This document shows, piece by piece, positions 25,697 to 34,110 of a DNA stretch of 64,000 nt; positions within the stretch are counted from its first letter, which is position 1; every line of letters starts with the position of its first letter. The notes below the pieces were generated by a model. That model made no database searches. It was not told the origin of the DNA and saw nothing but the letters and a program-made list of their open reading frames with translations. Source of the DNA: an uncultured Eubacteriales bacterium (GTDB lineage: Bacteria > Bacillota > Clostridia > Oscillospirales > Acutalibacteraceae); assembly GCA_934647945.1 (NCBI GenBank), contig CAKUFK010000013.1, positions 1 through 64,000 on the forward strand. Direction: 5' to 3'. The translations under genes and the position numbers were made by a program.

Positions 25697-27943
25697 CTAC
25701 TCCAGCGTGAGCTGCTCCCCGATATCCTCCGGCAGCGGCATGGCGCCGGCGGCGGGCAGGCTCTTGGTGCGGTAGCGGTTGGGTTTGGTCACCATATCCT
25801 CGGCAAACGGCACCACGTCCTTCAGGCGATGCTGCCCCTTGAGGGTCATGACCTGCACCCCCTGGGTGCTGCGGGTGGTCTTGGCGGCGATGGCGCCGGT
25901 GTGGACCAGCAGGCGGCGGCCGGAGGTAGAGGTCAGCAGGAACTCCCGGTCCTCCGGCACATGCAGGACGGCTACCAGGGGGGATTTGTCCGAATAGGCG
26001 CCGACCAGCCGGCGGCGGTTGGTTTTGGTCGCGTAGGCGGAGAGCTCCACCTTCGCGGCCTTGCCGTTTTCAAAAAAGAAAAGCAGATACCCGCTGTAAT
26101 CGGCCGTCACCACCATGGCGACAGCGGTTTCCCCCTCCTCGAAGCCCAGGCGGGAGGCCACGTAATCCCCCAGGACGCTGGCCTTGGTATCCGGAAAATC
26201 CGCCGCCTTGGCCTTGTACACCGTTGCGGCGCCGGTAAAGAACAGCAGGTCCCGGCTGTTGGATGCCTCCACCGTTTGGGTGATCCGGTCCCCTTCTTTG
26301 AGCTTCTGTTCCCCGCTCATCCGCAGGGACTGGGGGGTGATTTTCTTGAAATACCCCTCGGCCGTGAAGAAGAGGGTGCAGGGATAATCCGGCACTTCCT
26401 CCTCGGTCTCGGCGGCGGCCTGCCGGATATCGGAGGCGTAGAGGAGGAGGCTGCGGCGGGGCTTGCCGAATTTCGCGGTCACATCCCGCAGCTCCCCGAC
26501 GATGATGGCCCGCACCCGCTCGGGGCTGCGGAGGATTTCCTCCATTTCGGCCACGTCTTTTTCCAGTTTGCCGATTTCCTCGGTGCGTTTGAGGATGTAT
26601 TCCCGGTTGAGATGGCGGAGTTTGATCTCGGCGACATATTCGGCCTGGATCTCGTCGATGCCGAAGCCGATCATCAGGTTGGGGACGACCTCGGCTTCTT
26701 CGTCGGTTTCCCGGACAATGCGGACCGCCTTGTCGATGTCGAGCAGGATTTTGGACAGGCCCCGGAGCAGATGCAGCTTGTCCTTGGCCTTTTTCAGGTC
26801 GTAGTCCACCCGGCGGCAGACGCATTCCATCCGGAACGCGGTCCATTCCTCCAGGATCCGCCGCACGCCCAGCACCTGGGGAGCCCCGGCGATGAGGATG
26901 TTGAAATTGCAGGAAAAGCTGTCCTCCAGCGGGGTCATGGCGAAGAGCCTGGCCATCAGCCGGTCGGGGTCGGTGCCGCGCTTGAGGTCGATGGTGATCT
27001 TCAGCCCGTCCAGGCCGATCTCGTTGCGCACATCCGAAATTTCCCGGATTTTCCCCGCCTTGACCAGATCCGCCAATTTGGCGATGATGGCCTCGACCGT
27101 GGTGGTGGGCGGGATTTCGGTGATGTCGATGCAGTTGGACTCCTTATCGTAAGTATAGACCGCCCTCACCCGGACGCTTCCCCGGCCGGTATCGTAAAGC
27201 TTCCGCATCTCGTCCCGGCTGTAAATGATCCGGCCGCCGCCGGGAAAATCCGGGGCCTTGAGGGTGGCGGTGATATCGGCGTCCGGATCCTTCATCAGGG
27301 CGATGGCGGTCTCGCACACCTCGGTGAGGTTGAAGGAGCAGATGGAGCTCGCCATGCCGACCGCGATGCCGATATTGTTGTTGACCAGGATGGAGGGATA
27401 GGTGACCGGCAGCAGAGTCGGCTCTTTCATAGTGGAGTCGTAGTTGTCTACAAAATCCACCGTGTCCTTGTCGATATCCCGGAACAGCTCCCCCGCGATG
27501 GGGTCGAGCTTGGCCTCGGTATACCGGGAGGCCGCGTATTCCATATCGCTCGAATAGGCCCGGCCGAAGTTGCCCTTGGAATCCACATACGGGTGAAGCA
27601 GGGCCTGATAGCCCCGGGAGAGCCGCACCATCGTTTCATAAATCGCGGCATCGCCGTGGGGGTTGAGTTTCATGGTGGAGCCGACGATGTTGGCCGATTT
27701 TGTCCGGGCGCCGGTGAGCAGCCCCATCTTGTACATGGTGTAGAGCAGCTTACGGTGGGACGGCTTGAAGCCGTCGATTTCCGGGATGGCGCGGGAGAGG
27801 ATGACGCTCATCACATAAGGCATATAGTTGGTTTCGAGGGTGGAGGTGATCTGCTGCGCCTCCACCAGCCCGGAGCCCATGATATGGGCGTTTTCGGGCA
27901 GCTTGTCCAACCCGGCAGCCGCCTTTTTCGTTTTCTTAGCCAT
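25697..27943 (-). CDS. parC: Type II topoisomerase subunit A (topo IV ParC / GyrA-like)
   Basis: A 748-residue DNA cleavage/religation subunit. Visible: YMPYVMSVILSRAIPEIDGFKPSHRKLLY (winged-helix start), LNPHGDAAIYETMVRL, and the catalytic Tyr in YAASRYTEAKL. A coiled-coil LREL/EIGKLEKDVAEMEEIL segment follows, then a C-terminal beta-pinwheel of about 250 residues without a clear GyrA-box (QRRGGKG-type) heptapeptide, which favours a topo IV-like decatenase over gyrase. The partner ATPase gene lies upstream, separated by a 57-residue gene. Several Clostridia carry this pair besides canonical gyrAB. Confidence 0.88.
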   Translation of the reverse strand: MAKKTKKAAAGLDKLPENAHIMGSGLVEAQQITSTLETNYMPYVMSVILSRAIPEIDGFKPSHRKLLYTMYKMGLLTGARTKSANIVGSTMKLNPHGDAAIYETMVRLSRGYQALLHPYVDSKGNFGRAYSSDMEYAASRYTEAKLDPIAGELFRDIDKDTVDFVDNYDSTMKEPTLLPVTYPSILVNNNIGIAVGMASSICSFNLTEVCETAIALMKDPDADITATLKAPDFPGGGRIIYSRDEMRKLYDTGRGSVRVRAVYTYDKESNCIDITEIPPTTTVEAIIAKLADLVKAGKIREISDVRNEIGLDGLKITIDLKRGTDPDRLMARLFAMTPLEDSFSCNFNILIAGAPQVLGVRRILEEWTAFRMECVCRRVDYDLKKAKDKLHLLRGLSKILLDIDKAVRIVRETDEEAEVVPNLMIGFGIDEIQAEYVAEIKLRHLNREYILKRTEEIGKLEKDVAEMEEILRSPERVRAIIVGELRDVTAKFGKPRRSLLLYASDIRQAAAETEEEVPDYPCTLFFTAEGYFKKITPQSLRMSGEQKLKEGDRITQTVEASNSRDLLFFTGAATVYKAKAADFPDTKASVLGDYVASRLGFEEGETAVAMVVTADYSGYLLFFFENGKAAKVELSAYATKTNRRRLVGAYSDKSPLVAVLHVPEDREFLLTSTSGRRLLVHTGAIAAKTTRSTQGVQVMTLKGQHRLKDVVPFAEDMVTKPNRYRTKSLPAAGAMPLPEDIGEQLTLE

Positions 27944-27983
27944 TGATCCACCTATCCTTCTTCATGGTGACGCGGGCCCCGGC

Positions 27984-28157
27984 TCAGCCCTTCCGGAACC
28001 CGCCGGTCAGCCCGTGGAGCAGCAGGGCCGCGGAGCAGGCAAAGGCCGCGAGGACGGCGATGCCGGCGGCGAACAGCTCGGGTTTGTTCGCGGTTACATA
28101 CAGGGAGGTGGGGCCGTCGGCGCTCTGGACGATCCCGATACGGCGCAGTGTTTTCAT
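27984..28157 (-). CDS. 57-residue protein with OadB-like IGI..ADGPT motif and one membrane helix
   Basis: The frame begins MKTLRRIGIVQSADGPTS, continues LYVTANKPELFAAG and ends in a hydrophobic helix (IAVLAAFACSALLLHGL) and TGGFRKG. The IGI-x-x-x-ADGPT-x-x-x-VT pattern is that of the start of sodium-translocating decarboxylase beta subunits (usual form IGIIGGADGPTAI), but the rest of that protein is absent. Short proteins with this motif are seen in Clostridia; their function is unknown to me. The gene lies between the two topoisomerase genes, on the same strand, with only a weak AGAGACG ribosome binding site. Confidence 0.6.
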   Translation of the reverse strand: MKTLRRIGIVQSADGPTSLYVTANKPELFAAGIAVLAAFACSAALLLHGLTGGFRKG

Positions 28158-28206
28158 GCATTTCGTCTCTTTTCGTTTAAAATCAGGTCAAACGCGGGCG
28201 GCGGGG

Positions 28207-30198
28207 TCAGCTCACATCCACCATGTCCAGGTACAGGCTGCCCCGGTCGGCGATAAATTCCTTCCGCCCCGCCAGGTTGTCCCCCAGCAGGACATCGAAC
28301 ATCCACTCGGTCGCGGCCTCATCCTCCGGTTCCACCTTGACCAGTCGTCTCGTCGCCGGGTTCATGGTGGTCAAGGACATCATCTCCGGATCGTTCTCAC
28401 CCAGTCCCTTGGAGCGCTGGATGGTGTACCGGACATCTCCGATTTCATTGAGGATGGCCGTTTTTTCCTTGTCGCTGTACGCGAAATAGGTGTCGGTTTT
28501 GGTGTTGATCTCATACAGGGGCGTCTCGGCGATGAAGACCCGGCCCTCCCGGATGAGGGTGGGGGTCAGGCTGTAGAGCATGGTGAGGATCAGGCCGCGG
28601 ATCTGGAAGCCGTCCACATCCGCGTCGGTGCAGATGATGACCTTATTCCACCGCAGCAGGCTGAGGTCGAAGGTGGCGAGATCCTTATTGGCCTTGGACT
28701 TGACCTCCACCCCGCAGCCCAGCACCTTGAGCAGGTCGGTGATGATCTCGTTCTTGAAAACCTTGTCCAGGCCCGCCTTGAGGCAGTTGAGGATTTTGCC
28801 CCGGACCGGGATGATGGCCTGGAAATCCGGGTTGCGCGCCTGGATGCAGGCGCCCATGGCGGATTTCCCTTCCACGATGAAGAGCTCCCGTTCCTCCACC
28901 TTCCGGCTGCGGCAGTCGACGAAGCTCTGCACCCGGGAGGCGAAGTCGTTGCCGGTCTGCAGGGTCTTTTTCAGGTTTAGGCGGGTGGTTTCCGCCTTTT
29001 CCCGGCTGCGCTTGTTGATGAGCACCTGCTCGCACAACCGGTCCGCCTCGGCCTTGTTCTCGAGGAAGTAGACCTCCAGGTTATGGCGCAGAAAATCCGC
29101 CATGGCCTCCTGGATGAATTTGTTGGTGATGGCTTTTTTGGTCTGGTTTTCATAGGAGGTCTGGGTGGAAAAGGAGGAGGAGACCAGAACGAGGCAGTCC
29201 TGCACGTCCTGGAAGCCGATTTTGCTCTCGTTTTTCAGATACCGGCCGGTCTGCTTGAGATAGGCGTCGATCTGGGAGACGAAGGCGGAGCGCACCGCCT
29301 TTTCCGGGGAGCCTCCGTGCTCCAGGTAGCTCGAGTTATGATAGTATTCGAGCAGGCTTGTGCGGTTGGAACAGCACCACGCCACGTGGAGCCGTACCTT
29401 GTATTCCGGCTTGTCCGCACGGTCCCGGCCGCGGCGCTCCGCCGTCCAGACCTGGATCCCGGTGAGGGCTTCCTCTCCCGCCAGCTCCCGCACATAGTCG
29501 GCGATGCCGTTTTCGTAGCGGAACTCCTCGGTTTCGAATTCCCGGCCGTGCTGGTCACGCAGGACGAACAGCACCCCCGGATTGACGATGGCCTGCCGTT
29601 TGAGCACGTCCCGGAAATAGCCGGTAGGCACCGCGATGTCGGTGAACACCTGGAGATCCGGTTTCCAACGGACGACGGTGCCGGTATCCTTTTTGGCATA
29701 CGGTTCCTTTTGCAGGCCGCCGATGTTCTCCCCATGTTCGAAGTGCAGGGTGTAGCGGAACCCGTCCCGCTTGACCTCCACGTCCATGTATTCCGAGGAA
29801 TACTGGGTCGCACAGGCGCCCAGGCCGTTGAGGCCGAGGGAGTATTCGTAACTCTCCCCTTCGAGGGTGTTGTATTTGCCGCCGGCGTACAGCTCACAGA
29901 AGATCAGCTCCCAGTTGTACCGGCCTTCCTTTTGGTTGAAGTCCACCGGCATGCCCCGGCCGAAATCCTGCACCTCGAAGGAGCCATCCTCATACCGGGT
30001 GGTGACAATGCGGCTGCCGAACCCCTCCCGGGCCTCGTCGATCGAGTTGGAAAGGATTTCGAATACTGCGTGCTCACAGCCTTCCAGCCCATCCGATCCG
30101 AAGATGACCGCCGGGCGTTTGCGGACCCGGTCGGCCCCTTTCAGGGAGGTGATGCTGTCGTTGCCGTAGCTGGGCTTTTTGGGGGCCATAATCTGCAT
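28207..30198 (-). CDS. parE: Type II topoisomerase subunit B (topo IV ParE / GyrB-like)
   Basis: A 663-residue ATPase subunit. GHKL motifs: EILSNSIDEAREG (Mg/ATP Asn), VQDFGRGMPVD and GLNGLGACATQYSS; transducer Lys region follows. The TOPRIM domain shows IVEGKSAMG and CTDADVDGFQIRGLI, and the C-terminus GLGENDPEMMSLTTMNP. Complete length. Start ATG at 30198 with AAAGGATGG upstream; an in-frame ATG at 30189 is possible. Works with the downstream A subunit to pass duplex DNA, most likely for chromosome decatenation. Confidence 0.88.
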   Translation of the reverse strand: MQIMAPKKPSYGNDSITSLKGADRVRKRPAVIFGSDGLEGCEHAVFEILSNSIDEAREGFGSRIVTTRYEDGSFEVQDFGRGMPVDFNQKEGRYNWELIFCELYAGGKYNTLEGESYEYSLGLNGLGACATQYSSEYMDVEVKRDGFRYTLHFEHGENIGGLQKEPYAKKDTGTVVRWKPDLQVFTDIAVPTGYFRDVLKRQAIVNPGVLFVLRDQHGREFETEEFRYENGIADYVRELAGEEALTGIQVWTAERRGRDRADKPEYKVRLHVAWCCSNRTSLLEYYHNSSYLEHGGSPEKAVRSAFVSQIDAYLKQTGRYLKNESKIGFQDVQDCLVLVSSSFSTQTSYENQTKKAITNKFIQEAMADFLRHNLEVYFLENKAEADRLCEQVLINKRSREKAETTRLNLKKTLQTGNDFASRVQSFVDCRSRKVEERELFIVEGKSAMGACIQARNPDFQAIIPVRGKILNCLKAGLDKVFKNEIITDLLKVLGCGVEVKSKANKDLATFDLSLLRWNKVIICTDADVDGFQIRGLILTMLYSLTPTLIREGRVFIAETPLYEINTKTDTYFAYSDKEKTAILNEIGDVRYTIQRSKGLGENDPEMMSLTTMNPATRRLVKVEPEDEAATEWMFDVLLGDNLAGRKEFIADRGSLYLDMVDVS

Positions 30199-30690
30199 CC
30201 ATCCTTTAACGTGTTAAGGGCGTCCATACTCAAAGGAAGCCATTCGTGCCGAAAAGCAGGAATGGCTATAGCTTGTTTCATACCCTTCTACTTTATACCA
30301 TTTAAGCGGCCGCGTCAAGTCTTCCCGCCCGCCTCCGCCGCCATCGCGGCAATGGAGCCGCGCCGCCGATGTCAGCAATGGCGGCCGTAAGGCAGGGTTC
30401 CCGGTCTATGTGGAAGAACGATGACCAGGCAAAATTTCGGGACCGTCCCCCCTTATGACATGACCATGGCCATGAGGAAAAGGCCGGGGAGGCGCTTTTT
30501 CGGAAAACCGCCATGTACGCGGCAACTGAAGCGCGCCATACGGGGAGAGGCCCTGCATGGCGGGAACATCCCCCGCAAACGCTGTGCATTTGCGGGGGAT
30601 GTTGGCTTTGATACCGGCATTGCCTCCGGGAATTTGGGCGGTCATACCATCCTATTCCGAATAAAATTAGAGTGCATCGATCGGCACCCG
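30199..30690. other. Intergenic region with an unexplained perfect hairpin
   Basis: About 490 bp without a gene between two minus-strand genes. A perfect 14-bp stem at 30566-30579/30589-30602 (ACATCCCCCGCAAA arm) has a 9-nt loop but no T run on either strand, so it is not a classical terminator. A TATAAAG-like sequence on the minus strand near 30295 could belong to the topoisomerase promoter. Nothing else is visible. Confidence 0.5.
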
Positions 30691-32331
30691 CTATGTGGGA
30701 TCCCCTTCGGGCAGGCGGCTGTCCAATGTGTCCGGGTATGAGCTGACCACCAGGACATCACCCTCTTCCACCAGGCTGGCGCCGCGGGGAATCTCCACCT
30801 TCCCGTCGGCACGCCGGATGATGATGACCAGGGAATGGTGAGGGAACGTGATCTCCCGCAGGTATTTGCCCACATAGCGATGGCCTTTTCCGATATGGAT
30901 TTCCTCGAGGACCACGTCATCCCCGCCCGTATACTCCTGGCCGCTGAGCACGAGGAGATCTTCCGTCCGGATCCGGGTATCCCCCTTGGGGATCAGGGAG
31001 GCGGCACCCCGCCGGATCAGGACGATCAGGGTGTCCGACACGAGGCCGAGTTCCCCGACCGTCCGGCCCGCCCAGGGATGTCCCTCCGGGATACGGGTCT
31101 GGATCAGCCGCATCTCCGCCTCCTCCTGATAATCATTGAAGGTTTTAAGGATTTTATCGCTGTCCGCATCGATCATCTGCAGCCGCCGGGCAAAGAAGGG
31201 GAGCAGCGTTCCCTGGAAAGCGACGGAGAGCAGGCAGACGCAAAACACAATGTGGTATACATCGTGCTTCAGCGTGGCCTCGCTGACCGTCGCGAGGATG
31301 GCAAACACGATGGAGGAGGCCCCCCGCAGCCCTGCCCAGGAGACAAGGAGCTGCTGCCGTACAGGTGCCCGGGTAGGTGTCAGGAGTGCGAAAACCACGG
31401 CTGGTCGGGATACGAAGGTGAGAAACAGCGCGATGGCGACCGAGGGCAGCAGGATGGCGGGCATCTGGGAGGGAAAAGCCAGAAGACCGAGCAGGAAAAA
31501 GATCACGATTTGGGACAGGCCGGTAATGCCGTCGAAAAAATGCACCAGCGCGCTTTTGTTCGGGATGCGGCTGTTGCCGAGGAGGATCCCCGCCAGGTAG
31601 GCGGAGAGATAGCCGTTTCCTCCGACGGCGGAGGCGAGCGCATAGGATAGCACAGCGGCCGCAACGACGAACAAGACGTCAAATCCATCGGTTGAAAAGC
31701 GTACCCGCCTGAGCACAAAGACCGCGAGAAACGCGACGAGCCCTCCCGCAAGCAGGCCCAGCACGATTTGGGAGAAGAGGAGCCAGACGACCGAGCGGAG
31801 CCCGTCCCCCTGCATCAGGCCGAGGGCGGTGACGGTCAACATATAGGAGATGGGGTCGTTGCTGCCGCTTTCCACTTCCAGCAGGGAATCGGTCCCTCCT
31901 TTGAGGCTGAGCTTTTTGGACCGCAGGATGGAAAAGACAGACGCCGCGTCGGTGGAGCTGATGACCGAGCCGATCAAAAAGCTTTCCAAAGGCCCGAAAC
32001 GCAGGACGAAACGGCAGAACAGGGCCGTCAGCCCCGCGGTAAGCACCACCCCGAGGGTGGACAGGCAAATCGCCTTGGCCGCCACCGGCCGGGCGGCTTT
32101 CCAGTTGGTGCCGAAACCACCGTAAAACAAAATGAAAATGAGGGCGAAGGAGCAGATTTGCTCCGCAGCCGGATAATCGTCAAAGGGGATCTTGAACAGG
32201 CCGTCGGAGCCGAACAGCATGCCAAGGGCGATAAAGACGAGCAGCATGGGGACGCCAAACCGGCCGGAAAAACGGCTGGCGGCGATACAGACGAGCAGGA
32301 TCGCCGCGCCGATCAGAAGCCATATGGTCAA
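30691..32331 (-). CDS. CPA1-type K+/H+ antiporter with two RCK_C domains (NhaP2/CvrA-like)
   Basis: A 546-residue membrane transporter. About 12-13 helices form a Na_H_Exchanger domain with FGSDGLF, IFILFYGGFGTNW, SSTDAASVFSILR and GSNDP motifs (ion-binding Asp in the ND pair). The C-terminal 160 residues hold two RCK_C/TrkA_C units (MRLIQTRIPEGHPWAGRTVGELGL and IHIGKGHRYVGKYLREITFP), a fold that often binds c-di-AMP. Likely exports K+ for osmotic and pH control. TTG at 32331 is chosen: GGAGGG is 7 nt away and the longer frame adds a non-membrane Arg/Pro-rich tail. Confidence 0.85.
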   Translation of the reverse strand: MTIWLLIGAAILLVCIAASRFSGRFGVPMLLVFIALGMLFGSDGLFKIPFDDYPAAEQICSFALIFILFYGGFGTNWKAARPVAAKAICLSTLGVVLTAGLTALFCRFVLRFGPLESFLIGSVISSTDAASVFSILRSKKLSLKGGTDSLLEVESGSNDPISYMLTVTALGLMQGDGLRSVVWLLFSQIVLGLLAGGLVAFLAVFVLRRVRFSTDGFDVLFVVAAAVLSYALASAVGGNGYLSAYLAGILLGNSRIPNKSALVHFFDGITGLSQIVIFFLLGLLAFPSQMPAILLPSVAIALFLTFVSRPAVVFALLTPTRAPVRQQLLVSWAGLRGASSIVFAILATVSEATLKHDVYHIVFCVCLLSVAFQGTLLPFFARRLQMIDADSDKILKTFNDYQEEAEMRLIQTRIPEGHPWAGRTVGELGLVSDTLIVLIRRGAASLIPKGDTRIRTEDLLVLSGQEYTGGDDVVLEEIHIGKGHRYVGKYLREITFPHHSLVIIIRRADGKVEIPRGASLVEEGDVLVVSSYPDTLDSRLPEGDPT

Positions 32332-32535
32332 GAGGGCCCTCCTTTCTGGGCAAACGGGGGGTCTCGCCGGTGATTTTCCGGCTGCGGATGAGAGCGGGGG
32401 AGGCGTGGGGACGCATCGGGCAGTGGGGCCGGGACAGGGCCGTTTTCGCTTCCGTCCCCGAAGCGGGAATTCCCGCCTCCGAAGGGTGTTTTCCATATTC
32501 CGGAATTTGAACGTCCCCGCTATGTTGTCCGGCTG

Positions 32536-33207
32536 TCAGATGAATTTCCGCTTGCTCTCCATGACGAGGCCGAGAACCGCCACCTGCATGACATCCGGTC
32601 CCTCAAAGCGCCGCACGGCATAGGCGGGATTGAGGCTGTGCAGTTCGATCCAGTCCGGCCCGTAGAAGATTTTTTTGACCAGGCCCTCCTCGCCCCCGAC
32701 GAGGACAACGGCCATGCTGCCGTTGTCCACGCTCGTTTGTTTGCGCACGAGGACCAGATCCCCTTCGCACAGGATGGGCTCCATGCTGTCGCCGGTGACA
32801 GTCAGCCAGAAGTAGGCCTCGTCCCGCTGCAGGGAGGAGGCCGGCGCCGGCTCATACCCGGTGATTTCCTCGAATACCGCGCCGCCGTATCCCGCCCGGA
32901 CCGAGCCGAGGATTGGGACCTCCGACAAAGCGCCGTAGGGGAGGGCATGCTCCTCGATCCATCGGCCCGAGGCGGCATTTTTCAGCGCCCCTTTCTCGCC
33001 TTCGAGCCAGGCGGCCGTGACGCCGAAATGACGGGCCAGCAAATCCAAGGCCGGCCGGCTGATGCGGGACGTGTTGCCATTTTCCCAACGCATGACGGTG
33101 GTTTTGTTCACACCGACCAGCGCGGCGACCTGCTCGAGCGTCTCGCCCGAGGCGAGACGGCATTCGTGCAGACGGCGGGCGGTCAGAAAGGATGTCGCTT
33201 TTTCCAT
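32536..33207 (-). CDS. CI/LexA-type phage repressor (XRE HTH + S24 peptidase)
   Basis: A 223-residue repressor. An XRE helix-turn-helix (LEQVAALVGVNKTTVMRWENG) occupies residues about 20-65; the S24 peptidase half has a likely Ala-Gly cleavage site in VRAGYGG, the catalytic Ser in TGDSMEP and the catalytic Lys in GLVKKIF. RecA-stimulated self-cleavage would link the cassette to the SOS response. It is divergent from the packaging genes, with TTGC...GCAA sites over both promoters. No RBS better than GGAGCCGGACC is seen before the ATG. Confidence 0.88.
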   Translation of the reverse strand: MEKATSFLTARRLHECRLASGETLEQVAALVGVNKTTVMRWENGNTSRISRPALDLLARHFGVTAAWLEGEKGALKNAASGRWIEEHALPYGALSEVPILGSVRAGYGGAVFEEITGYEPAPASSLQRDEAYFWLTVTGDSMEPILCEGDLVLVRKQTSVDNGSMAVVLVGGEEGLVKKIFYGPDWIELHSLNPAYAVRRFEGPDVMQVAVLGLVMESKRKFI

Positions 33208-33253
33208 GGTCCGGCTCCTTTATCCGGGATTTTGGTAAATCCCTCCTTTATTT

Positions 33254-33281
33254 ACTATACCATAGATTGCAGAAAACGCAA
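33254..33281 (-). promoter_or_regulatory. Repressor promoter with overlapping operator candidate
   Basis: On the minus strand TTGCGT (33276-33281), a 16-bp spacer and TATAGT (33254-33259) read toward the repressor. The palindromic TTGCAGAAAACGCAA at 33267-33281 covers its -35 box, a position suited to self-repression. Confidence 0.6.
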
Positions 33282-33299
33282 GGGCAAATCACAAAAAAG

Positions 33300-33341
33300 T
33301 TGCAAAATGCACTTGACAAAAGTGGAAAAATATGGTATACT
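33300..33341 (+). promoter_or_regulatory. Rightward phage promoter with operator candidate
   Basis: TTGACA (33313-33318), a 17-bp spacer and TATACT (33336-33341) form a consensus promoter for the packaging operon. TTGCAAAATGCA (33300-33311) lies immediately upstream and a third TTGCGTTTTGCAA site (33411-33423) lies downstream, so three related sites surround the divergent promoters. Confidence 0.7.
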
Positions 33342-33370
33342 ATAGGTGTGCCAAAAAGGAGAAAAAGCAC

Positions 33371-33430
33371 AGGAACCACCCGGGTTGGTTCTATTTTTTT
33401 GCGGCATTTGTTGCGTTTTGCAACAAATGC
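33371..33430 (+). terminator. Early terminator and hairpin before the packaging genes
   Basis: GAACCACCCGGGTTGGTTC (33373-33391) followed by TATTTTTTT is a rho-independent terminator only about 25 nt into the rightward transcript. A second perfect 11-bp stem (33404-33414 with 33420-33430) follows at once and contains the third TTGC...GCAA site. The arrangement would stop most transcripts before the small terminase gene unless antitermination occurs. Confidence 0.65.
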
Positions 33431-33479
33431 CCGCCGGTGTGATCGTCAGAGGGGTATCCGCACGGAGGGAAACGGGCGT

Positions 33480-33884
33480 ATGCACGGGCGATCGGCCGGA
33501 GACAGGGAGAGGGAGGTGAGGCATACGGGTGAAAAAGGCGGACGGCCTCGGTTTCGCGCCTCCGATGTTGAGAAGGCGGTGGGCGCGGCTGCGGCCTACG
33601 CGAAAGAACAGGACGTGCCCTTGACTGTCGAGCGGCTGGCGGCCGAGCTGCATATGGATGCCGCGGAGTTCTGCCGGCTGGCGAGGGAAAAGGGCCGCGA
33701 GGGCTGGCGGGTGCTCCTGCGGGACGCCTATGAGCAGGCGAACGCCAGCGTGGTGGAATACGCGATGAAGCGGGGCAGCAGCGCCAATATGCATATGCTG
33801 TACCTCAAGCAATACGCCGGATATCGGGACGGTGAGGCGCCGGCGGGGGAACCGGTGCTGTTCGTGGGCGAAGAGGAGGTTTAG
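33480..33884 (+). CDS. Terminase small subunit candidate
   Basis: A 134-residue protein just ahead of the large terminase. It has a basic N-terminus (RHTGEKGGRPRF), a predicted helix-turn-helix (DVPLTVERLAAELHMDAAEFCRLAREKG), and a C-terminal stretch ANMHMLYLKQYAGYRDGE that resembles the oligomerisation/contact end of phage small terminases. Expected role: recognise the phage DNA packaging site and recruit the large subunit. ATG at 33480 follows GGAGGGAAACGGGCGT. Assigned by position and these patterns. Confidence 0.7.
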   Translation: MHGRSAGDREREVRHTGEKGGRPRFRASDVEKAVGAAAAYAKEQDVPLTVERLAAELHMDAAEFCRLAREKGREGWRVLLRDAYEQANASVVEYAMKRGSSANMHMLYLKQYAGYRDGEAPAGEPVLFVGEEEV

Positions 33885-33921
33885 GGCCGATGCCGGATAA
33901 GCGGGACATGGAAAGGACGGG

Positions 33922-34107
33922 ATGGAGTTGGACGAGATGGTGAGGGAGTACCGGACCGCGCTGATGCAGCTGGTCCGCAGGAAACAGGAGCTGCTGCAGT
34001 GGATGCACCGGTTCGACCGGCGGATCGGGGTGCTGGAGGAGGAAATCGAGGAGGTGGCGGATGTCCTTTATCAGCTCAAGGCCCACGGCCGCCGGGCGGG
34101 AGGCTGA
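33922..34107 (+). CDS. Small coiled-coil protein
   Basis: A 61-residue, highly charged protein (MELDEMVREYRTALMQLVRR, then DRRIGVLEEEIEEVADVLYQL) predicted to be a single helix or coiled coil. It lies between small and large terminase with 3 nt to the next ATG and AAAGGACGGG upstream, so it is very probably translated. Function unknown. Confidence 0.65.
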   Translation: MELDEMVREYRTALMQLVRRKQELLQWMHRFDRRIGVLEEEIEEVADVLYQLKAHGRRAGG

Positions 34108-34110
34108 GGC

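Noticed and set aside
25511..27946. 811-codon plus-strand frame opposite the topoisomerase A gene
   Set aside because: Antisense shadow with low-complexity Gly/His/Val composition; the minus-strand frame carries all topoisomerase motifs.
32346..32535. c-di-AMP riboswitch upstream of the K+/H+ antiporter
   Set aside because: Expected from the antiporter type, but I could not find the conserved ydaO-type core in this short leader.
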